Below are positions 16,781 to 23,985 of a stretch of 51,317 bases of DNA, in pieces; the stretch's first letter is position 1; each line of letters begins with the position of its first letter. The notes under the pieces were generated by a model. That model had not been told where the DNA came from, made no database searches, and saw only the letters and a list, made by a program, of their open reading frames with translations. A program made the translations under genes and the position numbers. The stretch is from Clostridiales bacterium (GTDB lineage Bacteria; Bacillota; Clostridia; Christensenellales; JAISNN01), in contig JAISOS010000045.1 of assembly GCA_031275485.1 (NCBI GenBank), positions 1 through 51,317 on the forward strand, read 5' to 3'.

Positions 16781-16868
16781 CCGTACCGTGAAAGACTTGA
16801 GCGAGAGCGGTAAAAACGCGGAAACGGTTAATAACTGTTATACGAAAACCGCACGGAACGGTTTTAAG
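16781..16868 (+). ncRNA. Candidate structured RNA at the start of the tRNA-Leu transcript
   Basis: CCGTACCGTG (16781-16790) pairs with CACGGAACGG (16852-16861) over nine positions with one A-A mismatch, closing a domain that contains a further GCGG...CCGC stem. TTTT follows directly, terminator-like. The closing stem sits at the predicted transcription start. There is no open frame of note. Beyond it GGCGTAATCGCC and CCGTATACGG form further small hairpins. It does not match 6S RNA, SRP RNA or a T-box by eye. Confidence 0.35.
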
Positions 16869-17095
16869 GCGTAATCGCCGTATACGGTCGTTGCGGATTG
16901 GAACGGCGAAAAGAACGGTTTTCCGTGTCGCACGAAAATACGAAAAACAACCTTTTGGTCGCCTAAGGCAAAAAAAATCGACAGTTATATTCGTGCAATC
17001 CCGATTCATAACGGCTGAAAATACGTATATAAAAGACGATATCGGAAAAATTTCCGAAAACTTAGGGGGGGCGGATTCCTGAAAATTCATATTAT
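16866..17095. other. Spacer before tRNA-Leu
   Basis: No gene. Small inverted repeats as above; a G-rich run (GGGGGGG) at about 17064-17071. Confidence 0.4.
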
Positions 17096-17181
17096 GCGGA
17101 TATGGCGGAACGGCAGACGCGCTAGATTCAGGTTCTAGTCAGGGCAACTTGGTGGAGGTTCAAATCCTCTTATCCGCACCA
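17096..17181 (+). tRNA. tRNA-Leu (anticodon CAG), CCA encoded
   Basis: Acceptor arms GCGGATA (17096-17102) and TATCCGC (17171-17177) pair fully, followed by discriminator A and CCA at 17179-17181. The anticodon stem CTAGA/TCTAG encloses TTCAGGT, giving CAG. A long variable arm (CAGGGCAACTTGG region) marks it as a class II tRNA. The T arm carries GGTTCAAATCC. It borders the mobilizable element, but no repeated tRNA 3' end is found at the far side. Confidence 0.95.
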
Positions 17182-17189
17182 TACACACG

Positions 17190-17240
17190 AAATCCGAACG
17201 GATTCGATCTATTCATGATCGGTGATTCGTTCGGATTTTC
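17190..17240 (+). terminator. Hairpin after tRNA-Leu
   Basis: AATCCGAACG (17191-17200) pairs exactly with CGTTCGGATT (17228-17237), followed by TTCTGTG. It is a plausible terminator for the tRNA transcript; the long loop of 27 nt and the short T run are less than ideal. Confidence 0.5.
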
Positions 17241-17375
17241 TGTGTATTTTGACTATCCCAGCTTCAATATGAAAAAGAGGATAAGCAAGAAATAACGCTG
17301 CTGCGCCTTTGTGGAATCTATGTATGCAGAGTGGCGGGTATTCTCTTGCCACTCTGTTGTATTCAGTTTTCAGGT

Positions 17376-17624
17376 TTATGCGGTCTTGTCCTTTTCAGTC
17401 TGCTGCGCCATCCACTCCGCAAATTCTTTCCTGCCCTTATCACTTTCGAAATAGGCCCTAATTGCCGGGAGGATACATCGGGCGAAGGACTGGATTTCGC
17501 GCTTTGGCGGGTCAAAACCGTTCGTGCTCGATTTTGATTTTCTGCGGGATTTCGGGATAGTCCTTGCGGGATAATACCCCACAACCTTAACTTGCCATCG
17601 TGGGTCGCGGTTACGTATTGCCAT
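17376..17624 (-). CDS. Small element-borne protein downstream of the relaxase gene
   Basis: The 82-residue product begins MAIRNRDPRWQVKVVGYYP and contains GFDPPKREIQSFARCILPAIRAYFESDKG. Similar small proteins of unknown function accompany mobilization genes in gut Firmicute elements; I cannot name the family. I chose the ATG at 17624 because GAGGAGG stands eight bases upstream; an ATG at 17654 in the same frame has no such site. It begins 37 nt after the relaxase stop codon, so the two are probably one transcript. The product is basic and cytoplasmic; it might assist relaxase action. Confidence 0.6.
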   Translation of the reverse strand: MAIRNRDPRWQVKVVGYYPARTIPKSRRKSKSSTNGFDPPKREIQSFARCILPAIRAYFESDKGRKEFAEWMAQQTEKDKTA

Positions 17625-17660
17625 GCGGTCTGCCTCCTCATATTCAATTTTCAAGCTGCA

Positions 17661-18971
17661 TTACCGAGCGTCGCGATCTCGGCTTTTGGGTTTTTGTTTA
17701 GGTGGCTCCGGTGCGTTGTCAATCCTGACCCTCCACGGACTTTCTGCCCGAAGCTTACTCATTTCCTTTGCTCTCTGAGATTCAATTCTCTGCTGTTCCC
17801 GCGCCTCCTTTGCCTTTTGGACAACTTCCAAGAGGAAGCTTATCACCGTTTCCGGGACTTCTCTCATGGCTTCTATGAACGGCTGCGCTTTTTCCTGCAA
17901 TCTCTCAAACGCGGACTTCATATCGAAATATTTTTCGCGCCATCCACGAAGCTGTGTGCTCAAGTCCTCGATGGTATGCTGCGCCTTGTAGGCGAATTTT
18001 GCGAGACTTGTGAGCTTTTCAAATTCCGCTGCGGTCAATTCCACCTTGTCGCTGAACCGTTTCTTTTTGCCCATTTTCTCAACTTCCACGATTCCGCGAT
18101 ACATCGGTTCGACCTGCCGGATTCGGTCTTTCAACTCGTCTAGCCACATCTCAGATTCCAACGTGTCGGCGCGGATTTCTTTGAGCCGCACACGCTCCTG
18201 TGAGACCTTATACTCCGCTATCTCTTGATGTTCAGCGGTGCTGCCCTCCACGCCGCGTTCGAAATCTGTAAAACCAGCATCCCTCATGTGGTTGAAAAAT
18301 CTTGTCTGCAACAGGCTGTATGAAGCCATTCGCCGCGTTTCGCCCTTTTCGTTGACCGTATCCTGGAACGCCCACTTTTTGCTGTGACTGATTTGGTGGA
18401 TGACATCCTTCGTTTTGCCGACTAAAGTTGGGTCGCGACAGCGTTTCGACCACTTGACCTCTTTGTCCACCACCGGGAGATAAATCACGTGCAGATGATA
18501 GTGGTAAACATCCTTGCCAAGCTTCTCTGAAAGTCCCTTGTTCCGCTCGTCTGCGTGCATTACCGCCGAGAGGATATACGGACTGCCGACTTCTTTTTCG
18601 GCAAATCGGAATACCTCCCCGAAGAAAGCTTTTGCGTAATCATACCCGCCATGCCGTTCAAAATAAGCGGTGTTTACGTCAAAGACCATCTCCTCGAAGA
18701 TTTTCGCATCCTCCTTCAGACCTCTTGTGCTGACCTCGCCCGCCTCAAGCATTTGCGCCAGCTTTTGCTCGTAGGTGGCGTCGCACCGCCGAAAGTGGAC
18801 ATTGAGCGGACTGCGCTCCGGCTCGATGTCGGGGTTGGCGTAATGCTCGTTTTTGCGTTCGTTGTGCCGTTCCCGAATACCGATACCGCCGCGCTTGTAA
18901 GATTGATTTCGGACTACCGTCCGGTCAACCTTTTCTGTTTCTACCCCATTTGCATCACCTCCGTTCCGCAA
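17661..18971 (-). CDS. mobV: MobV-family relaxase (Mob/Pre plasmid mobilization protein)
   Basis: It nicks and covalently binds the element at oriT for conjugal mobilization. The N-terminus has the MobV hallmark GIGIRERHNERKNEHYANPDIEPERS. The histidine motif YHYHLHVIYLP supplies metal ligands. The C-terminal half is a long coiled coil (about residues 240-410) and a Pro/Lys-rich end. The start is a problem: the only good ribosome binding site (GGAGGTGATG) leads to ATG codons at 18957 and 18949 that run into TAG after a few codons, because the protein frame is offset by one base at a run of four G. In-frame TTG codons at 18971 and 19001 lack ribosome binding sites, and the latter overlaps the promoter. 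The given start is provisional. Confidence 0.85.
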   Translation of the reverse strand: MRNGGDANGVETEKVDRTVVRNQSYKRGGIGIRERHNERKNEHYANPDIEPERSPLNVHFRRCDATYEQKLAQMLEAGEVSTRGLKEDAKIFEEMVFDVNTAYFERHGGYDYAKAFFGEVFRFAEKEVGSPYILSAVMHADERNKGLSEKLGKDVYHYHLHVIYLPVVDKEVKWSKRCRDPTLVGKTKDVIHQISHSKKWAFQDTVNEKGETRRMASYSLLQTRFFNHMRDAGFTDFERGVEGSTAEHQEIAEYKVSQERVRLKEIRADTLESEMWLDELKDRIRQVEPMYRGIVEVEKMGKKKRFSDKVELTAAEFEKLTSLAKFAYKAQHTIEDLSTQLRGWREKYFDMKSAFERLQEKAQPFIEAMREVPETVISFLLEVVQKAKEAREQQRIESQRAKEMSKLRAESPWRVRIDNAPEPPKQKPKSRDRDAR

Positions 18972-18989
18972 GTGGTTCTTGCATATACA

Positions 18990-19036
18990 ATTATACTGCA
19001 AACACTATTGACAAGTCAAGCGTGATTTGCTATAGT
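18990..19036. promoter_or_regulatory. Divergent overlapping promoters and operator between mobV and the XRE regulator
   Basis: Rightward: TTGACA 19008-19013, 17 nt, TATAGT 19031-19036. Leftward, read on the minus strand: TTGACT (19019-19014), 18 nt, TATAAT (18995-18990). The two -35 boxes are the arms of one inverted repeat, TTGAC-AA-GTCAA, at 19008-19019. A protein bound there would block both promoters, so the XRE product probably represses itself and the relaxase. Confidence 0.75.
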
Positions 19037-19076
19037 ATAAAAAGTGCAAGACTAGCGAACTTGGGAGGTTTTGAAA

Positions 19077-19748
19077 ATGCAGCGTGTTAAGAAAAATAGC
19101 GCGGACGAATACAACAGCAAATTCGCGTCACGGCTTCGTTACCTGATGCGCCACGGGGATACGAATCAACAGAAACTGGCAGACTTCATTGGCGTAACCC
19201 GACAAGCTGTGAGTGCCTATACATTGGGCGTTTCCCTGCCGGATATAGAAAAATTCGAGAAGATAGCGGACTTTTTCGGCGTGTCCACGGAGTATCTGCT
19301 AGGCAGAACCGACATCATGGTGATGGACATTGATAAGCAAGCGATTTCGAAAAAGCTGCAACTATGCGAGGATTCGATTGACAGAATAATCGACTTGCAG
19401 AAAGAAAAAGAGCCCTTTGCCGTTATTTTCGACAGATGGCTCAGATTTACGGATTTGGAAGAAATGATGGAGAATGTGTACCGCAGCGCGTTAGCCGCCG
19501 CCGACGCAAAGAAGAACGAGCGCCTCCCTGAGAAACATAAGATTGATGACGAAGAAAAAACTACGCTCAATTGGTGCGGATATGTAGTGTTGTCCCCGGC
19601 GGAGCAGATGGATTTGTATGAGCAAAAAGCTGCGAAAATATTCATTCAGTCGATAGAGCGATTACAAGAAGAAAGCGGTCAAGCGGCACTCGCTCTCTAT
19701 GATTCCGATGATCAGCCGGAAAACGACGAGGCTGCGGAGGGGCGGTAA
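19077..19748 (+). CDS. XRE-family transcriptional regulator (ImmR-like repressor)
   Basis: Residues about 12-75 form a helix-turn-helix domain: LRYLMRHGDTNQQKLADFIG, VTRQAVSAYTLGVSLP, IEKFEKIADFFGVSTEYLLGRTD, the last part being the typical XRE end. The remaining 145 residues are mostly helical with no recognised domain; no HExxH peptidase motif is visible. I take the ATG at 19077, eight bases after GGGAGG, and not the TTG at 19071, which is too close to that site. The gene is divergent from mobV and probably controls the shared operator, and possibly the palindrome-bearing promoter at 19888. Confidence 0.85.
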   Translation: MQRVKKNSADEYNSKFASRLRYLMRHGDTNQQKLADFIGVTRQAVSAYTLGVSLPDIEKFEKIADFFGVSTEYLLGRTDIMVMDIDKQAISKKLQLCEDSIDRIIDLQKEKEPFAVIFDRWLRFTDLEEMMENVYRSALAAADAKKNERLPEKHKIDDEEKTTLNWCGYVVLSPAEQMDLYEQKAAKIFIQSIERLQEESGQAALALYDSDDQPENDEAAEGR

Positions 19749-19887
19749 TATACTCTTTCAGAGTATATTAATAATTATGACACTTTCGGCAAGCCGCAAA
19801 GTGCCGTGGGCGCTCCGAGGGGATTCGCCGCCTGCGAACGGCGCGGGAGTGCGGCGAGGGTTGGGGCTTGAGTTTAAGAAAAAATGC

Positions 19888-19916
19888 TTGACAGCGAGTA
19901 GCTACTATGTTATACT
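19888..19916 (+). promoter_or_regulatory. Promoter with internal palindrome, driving the DUF1413-RMS-HEPN cassette
   Basis: TTGACA 19888-19893, 17 nt, TATACT 19911-19916. The spacer contains a perfect 10-bp palindrome AGTAGCTACT (19898-19907), and GTAGCTATTAGCTGTTATAA with another TAGCTA follows the -10. The position between -35 and -10 suits a repressor operator. Confidence 0.75.
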
Positions 19917-19969
19917 ATTGTTGTAGCTATTAGCTGTTATAATTCGAGCCACAAAAAGGAGCGAACTTA

Positions 19970-20236
19970 ATGACAAATAAGCATATGACAATCACAGCAA
20001 CTACTCCGCTAACCGAACTGATTCCAATGGCGCAATCTAAAATTTCTTGCCTTGAATCGGGTGAAGAATTTCTTGTTAAGGATCTTTTCCTTGGTTATGA
20101 ATGGGGCAGAATCCCCAAAGGAATCCGCACAAAACTTGGAAGTGCATTTTTTGCTTTTGCCCAAAATGCAGGAAATAAGGAACTTGAGGTTTTAAATAAA
20201 ACTCCGCAAAATCAACAGCGTTACCGAAAGCGTTAA
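19970..20236 (+). CDS. DUF1413 small protein
   Basis: The 88-residue protein contains the DUF1413 signature SKISCLESGEEFLVKDLFLGYEWGRIP and ends in a basic QQRYRKR tail. The function is unknown; members are frequent on mobile elements of Firmicutes. AAGGAG stands eight bases before the ATG. It is the first gene behind the promoter at 19888 and is separated by 59 nt from the restriction-modification gene, so co-expression is likely. A regulatory or DNA-contacting role in the cassette is possible, not shown. Confidence 0.75.
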   Translation: MTNKHMTITATTPLTELIPMAQSKISCLESGEEFLVKDLFLGYEWGRIPKGIRTKLGSAFFAFAQNAGNKELEVLNKTPQNQQRYRKR

Positions 20237-20295
20237 CAACGACAGCGATACAAATAAAATTCTCCCCGCTATCTCTTTTGAAGGAGCAATGCCGT

Positions 20296-23166
20296 ATGAA
20301 TACAACGCCATTAGAAATGGATACAAGAAATCTGATAAACAAGAGCCTTGAAAATTTGGGTTGGGTGCTTGATGGTACACAGCAGAATGTTTATTTCGAA
20401 CAACCTAAAACGGAAACTGAAAAAAAGAAGTTGGGCGGTAAACGACCCGACTATGTACTATATTCATCTGATAAAAACGCCAATGACAAGCCGTTGATTG
20501 TTATTGAGGCGAAAAAGAAGGGCGAGCGTTTGGATACGGCTTTGGAGCAAGGGGTTCACTATGCCCGTCAGCTTGAGGCTCCCATTGTTTTTGCCACGGA
20601 TGGCCTGTTCTGTAAATCCTATCATACAAAGTTTGACAGGACGCCTATTCTGAATGGTGAAGAAGTGGATGAATTTCTTCGTGAAGCGTTAGCATTAAAA
20701 TATTTATCGCAATGGGAAGTCAACACTGTTTCGCCCAAGGTTCAATATGACCGCAAAGAACTCATCAAAATTTTTGATGAAGCCAATAATATGCTCCGTG
20801 GCGAAGGGCTTCGCGCAGGAATTGAGCGTTTTGGCGAATTTGCAAATATCCTTTTTTTGAAACTGATAAGTGAAACGGAGCAAATCAAAGAAGAATCGGG
20901 CGAAAAATCGGATTTCGATTCAGCTTGCCGTTGGGATGCAATAAAAAACATTCCGGCAACTGCCAGAATTGATTATATTAATGCTACCGTTTTTGAGCGA
21001 CTAAATACCAGATATAACACACCTATATTTACGCCGCTTACTATTCGTAGCGAAAGCATCTTGAAAGAGATAATGGACAAATTAGACCCTCTGATGCTGA
21101 CGGATGTTGATTCAGACGTTAAGGGAGATGCTTTTGAATATTTCCTTAAAGAATCTGCTGCCACTAAAAATGACTTAGGCGAGTATTTTACACCTCGTCA
21201 TATCGTTAAAACGATGGTTAAATTGGTCAATCCACAAATTGGGGAAAAAATATATGACCCTTTCTGTGGAACGGGTGGATTTCTCATTGAAAGTTTCCGT
21301 CACATATGGAACACTATGGCGAGAAATGATGAAAACAAGAGCAAGCTTAAAGAGAAAACTATTTACGGTAATGAGATAACTAATACTGCCAGAATAACGA
21401 AAATGAATATGATACTGGCTGGTGACGGTCATAGCAACATTCATATGAAGGACAGTCTTGCTAATCCTGTCGATGGAATGAAAAACGAGGGTTATGACAT
21501 TGTCATCACCAATATGCCCTATTCTCAAAAGACCAAGTATGGTAGCCTGTATGACTTGCCATCCAACAACGGTGATAGTATATGCGTTCAGCATTGTATG
21601 AAAGCAATCAATGCCACCGCCGAAAATGGGCGCATGGCTCTTGTTGTGCCAGAAGGCTTTTTGTTCCGTAAGGATTTAGCAAAAACGCGAGAGTTGCTTA
21701 TGAAAAACAGTAATCTTCAAAGCGTTGTTTCTTTACCGCAGGGGGTCTTTTTACCCTATACAGGTGTGAAAACGGACATTATTTATGCCACAAAGGTAAA
21801 TCAAAAACTCAAAGCTGCCGATAAGCGTAAAGACTTCTGGTATTTTGAGGTTAAAAATGATGGCTATACGCTTGATAACCACAGGCGCAAATTAGATGTT
21901 GGCAACGATTTGGAAAAGCCGCAGGAATATCGCAAATTAGATGAAGACCAACGCCAAGAAATGATGGATGTTGGTTTTGAAACCATACCTATTGAAAAGG
22001 TTAAGAACAATTCTTATATTTTGGTGGGCAGTAGATATAGGGAACAAAGCCAGTCCAAAAGCATGTTTGAATTGTTGCCGTTAAAAGCAGTGACAGAAAT
22101 TATTGCAGGACAATCACCTGATGGGAGTAATTATAATACGCAGGGTAACGGCATCCCCTTCTATCAAGGCAACGCTGATTTCGGTTCTGTTTGCCTCAAT
22201 GCGCCCCAAAAATGGACCACACAGATTACTAAAACAGCAATCACCTCAGATATTCTGCTATCCGTAAGAGCTCCAGTTGGAGCGGTTAATATTTGTAATC
22301 AAGAAGTGTGCATCGGCAGAGGTCTTATGGCTTTACGCGCAAAAAATATAACCGAAGCAAAGTACCTTTTCTATGTACTAAAGGGCGCATCTGAAAAACT
22401 GCGCAATTTTTCTTCGGGAAGTACTTTTGAGGCAATTACTAAAAAGGATGTTGAGGATTTCAAAATACCTGTGCCATCATTTGAAATTCAGCAACAAATC
22501 GTTGATGAACTGGATAGCTATCAACGCATTATTGATGGTGCGAGAGCGGTTGCGGATAATTACAGCCGTATAATTCGCATTGGCTCAGACTGGGAATTGA
22601 GAAAAGTTGGCGATATGTGTAAAATAAATAGTGAATCGGTAGACCCATCGCAAAAATATGGAGAATCTGAGTTTGTCTATATTGATATTTCTTCCATTGA
22701 AAACAGTACAGGTGCTATTGAAAGAGTGAATCATATAAAGGGAACGAATGCCCCAAGTCGCGCCCGACGAGTTTTCAAGTATGGAGACATACTGATGTCA
22801 ACTGTCAGACCTAACCTAAAAGCATTCGCCTATGTTGATTTTGATGCAGGTAACTATATTGCTTCAACTGGTTTTGCCGTGCTAACGCCGGAAAATGTTT
22901 CGGGGAAATTTCTTTATTATATGCTATTCCAAGATTTCGTGGGGAATCAACTAACAGACTTGATGAGCAAAGGTATGTACCCAAGTATTAATAAATCTGA
23001 TGTGGAAAGCATTAGCATACCCGTTCCGTCAATAGAAGTTCAACAACAGATTGCATCTGAAATCGAAAAGGAAGAATCGCTTGTTGAACCATCAAAACAG
23101 CTTGTAAAGGTATTCACAAAGAAAATTCAAAATCGCATCAATGAGATTTGGGGTGAAAAAGTATGA
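20296..23166 (+). CDS. Single-chain restriction-modification-specificity enzyme (type IIG/type I-like RMS fusion)
   Basis: It combines in 956 residues what type I systems split into subunits. Residues 1-110 resemble a type I HsdR N-terminal nuclease: Asp52 (RPDYVLY) and Glu71-x-Lys73 (IVIEAKKK) form a PD-(D/E)xK site. Residues about 150-580 are an N6-adenine methylase: SAM motif DPFCGTGGFLIES (321-333) and catalytic NMPY (406-409, where NPPY is usual). Residues about 590-760 and 765-950 are two HsdS-like target recognition domains, each ending in IPVPS..IQQQI-type helices. No translocase helicase is present. I use the ATG at 20296, nine bases after AAGGAG, rather than the TTG at 20278. It overlaps the next gene by four bases. 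Codon usage is A+T-rich, in line with transfer. Confidence 0.88.
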   Translation: MNTTPLEMDTRNLINKSLENLGWVLDGTQQNVYFEQPKTETEKKKLGGKRPDYVLYSSDKNANDKPLIVIEAKKKGERLDTALEQGVHYARQLEAPIVFATDGLFCKSYHTKFDRTPILNGEEVDEFLREALALKYLSQWEVNTVSPKVQYDRKELIKIFDEANNMLRGEGLRAGIERFGEFANILFLKLISETEQIKEESGEKSDFDSACRWDAIKNIPATARIDYINATVFERLNTRYNTPIFTPLTIRSESILKEIMDKLDPLMLTDVDSDVKGDAFEYFLKESAATKNDLGEYFTPRHIVKTMVKLVNPQIGEKIYDPFCGTGGFLIESFRHIWNTMARNDENKSKLKEKTIYGNEITNTARITKMNMILAGDGHSNIHMKDSLANPVDGMKNEGYDIVITNMPYSQKTKYGSLYDLPSNNGDSICVQHCMKAINATAENGRMALVVPEGFLFRKDLAKTRELLMKNSNLQSVVSLPQGVFLPYTGVKTDIIYATKVNQKLKAADKRKDFWYFEVKNDGYTLDNHRRKLDVGNDLEKPQEYRKLDEDQRQEMMDVGFETIPIEKVKNNSYILVGSRYREQSQSKSMFELLPLKAVTEIIAGQSPDGSNYNTQGNGIPFYQGNADFGSVCLNAPQKWTTQITKTAITSDILLSVRAPVGAVNICNQEVCIGRGLMALRAKNITEAKYLFYVLKGASEKLRNFSSGSTFEAITKKDVEDFKIPVPSFEIQQQIVDELDSYQRIIDGARAVADNYSRIIRIGSDWELRKVGDMCKINSESVDPSQKYGESEFVYIDISSIENSTGAIERVNHIKGTNAPSRARRVFKYGDILMSTVRPNLKAFAYVDFDAGNYIASTGFAVLTPENVSGKFLYYMLFQDFVGNQLTDLMSKGMYPSINKSDVESISIPVPSIEVQQQIASEIEKEESLVEPSKQLVKVFTKKIQNRINEIWGEKV

Positions 23167-23951
23167 ATGCTGAATTTGACACCTCAAGTGTGCCTTATCT
23201 TGACGAAATCCTCTCGTATCTTCCCATTGAAGCGGAAGATACGGAGGATGTTTCGGCATATCTGAAAAACATTACCAATCTCATTGCATTGAACTACAAA
23301 TATGAGCAATACCAATTTGCTTATTTCGGACTGCATCTTTTGTATATGACATATATCTATGTCACTGTTTGGAAAATCAGCAAAATACATACGGAACGAT
23401 ATAATGATGCCGTTTGCTTCGCCCGTACCTATAGCGGGCGCAACAATGAGCTTGATTTTGAAAATATTGGTTCCGTTTTTGAGTATAGTCTTGTGTCCGA
23501 AAAAGAATTGCCGAAGATATTTAAAATCATTGAGTTGAACGAAGGGCAAATCGGCACTATAGCAGGATTGGTAGATACTCGAAACGATATGGCTCATGCC
23601 TCAGGTAAATTTGAGTTACTGACGGAAATATCATTTAATACTAATGCGAACAGCATTCTTTCATCCATCCGAAACATTCATAACTGCATGGATAAGCCTC
23701 TCCGCAAATGGTATGAGGACTTTCTTTTACAACTGTGCAATGGTGAGTTTGAAGAATACACCGATTTTAATGATTTGATATTTGAGAAAATGATTCAAGG
23801 ATTTAACCTATCTATGGTTGAATTATCGGCTTGTAATAAAATGAGTTTGCAGAAACTGCGTACAGACTATCCCCAACATAGAGAACTGCTAAAACGATTT
23901 GAAAACGACCTATCGCAATACTGTCAAAACAATGGATATATAACCGACTAA
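23163..23951 (+). CDS. HEPN-motif protein coupled to the RMS enzyme (candidate RNase effector)
   Basis: I do not recognise a named family for this 262-residue protein. Residues 140-145 read RNDMAH, an Rx4H motif of the kind that forms the active site of HEPN ribonucleases, set in a helical context (GQIGTIAGLVDTRNDMAHASGKF). A second helical region with aromatic residues (residues 45-75) and a long C-terminal helix fit an all-helical fold. Its ATG overlaps the RMS stop codon (ATGA), with GGGGTGA upstream, so the two are translated together. PrrC, a HEPN anticodon nuclease, is similarly tied to a type I system, so an abortive back-up nuclease is a reasonable hypothesis. A simple non-catalytic HEPN-like or AbiV-type protein is the alternative. 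Confidence 0.6.
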   Translation: MNAEFDTSSVPYLDEILSYLPIEAEDTEDVSAYLKNITNLIALNYKYEQYQFAYFGLHLLYMTYIYVTVWKISKIHTERYNDAVCFARTYSGRNNELDFENIGSVFEYSLVSEKELPKIFKIIELNEGQIGTIAGLVDTRNDMAHASGKFELLTEISFNTNANSILSSIRNIHNCMDKPLRKWYEDFLLQLCNGEFEEYTDFNDLIFEKMIQGFNLSMVELSACNKMSLQKLRTDYPQHRELLKRFENDLSQYCQNNGYITD

Positions 23952-23985
23952 GAAATCTTCTCCGAAAGAATCGAGGTGAATCCAC

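Noticed and set aside
18990-19040. An oriT/nic site for MobV near the relaxase promoter
   Set aside because: TAGTGTTTGCAGTATAAT on the minus strand vaguely recalls MobV nic regions, but the match is partial and the inverted repeat imperfect; not enough to call.
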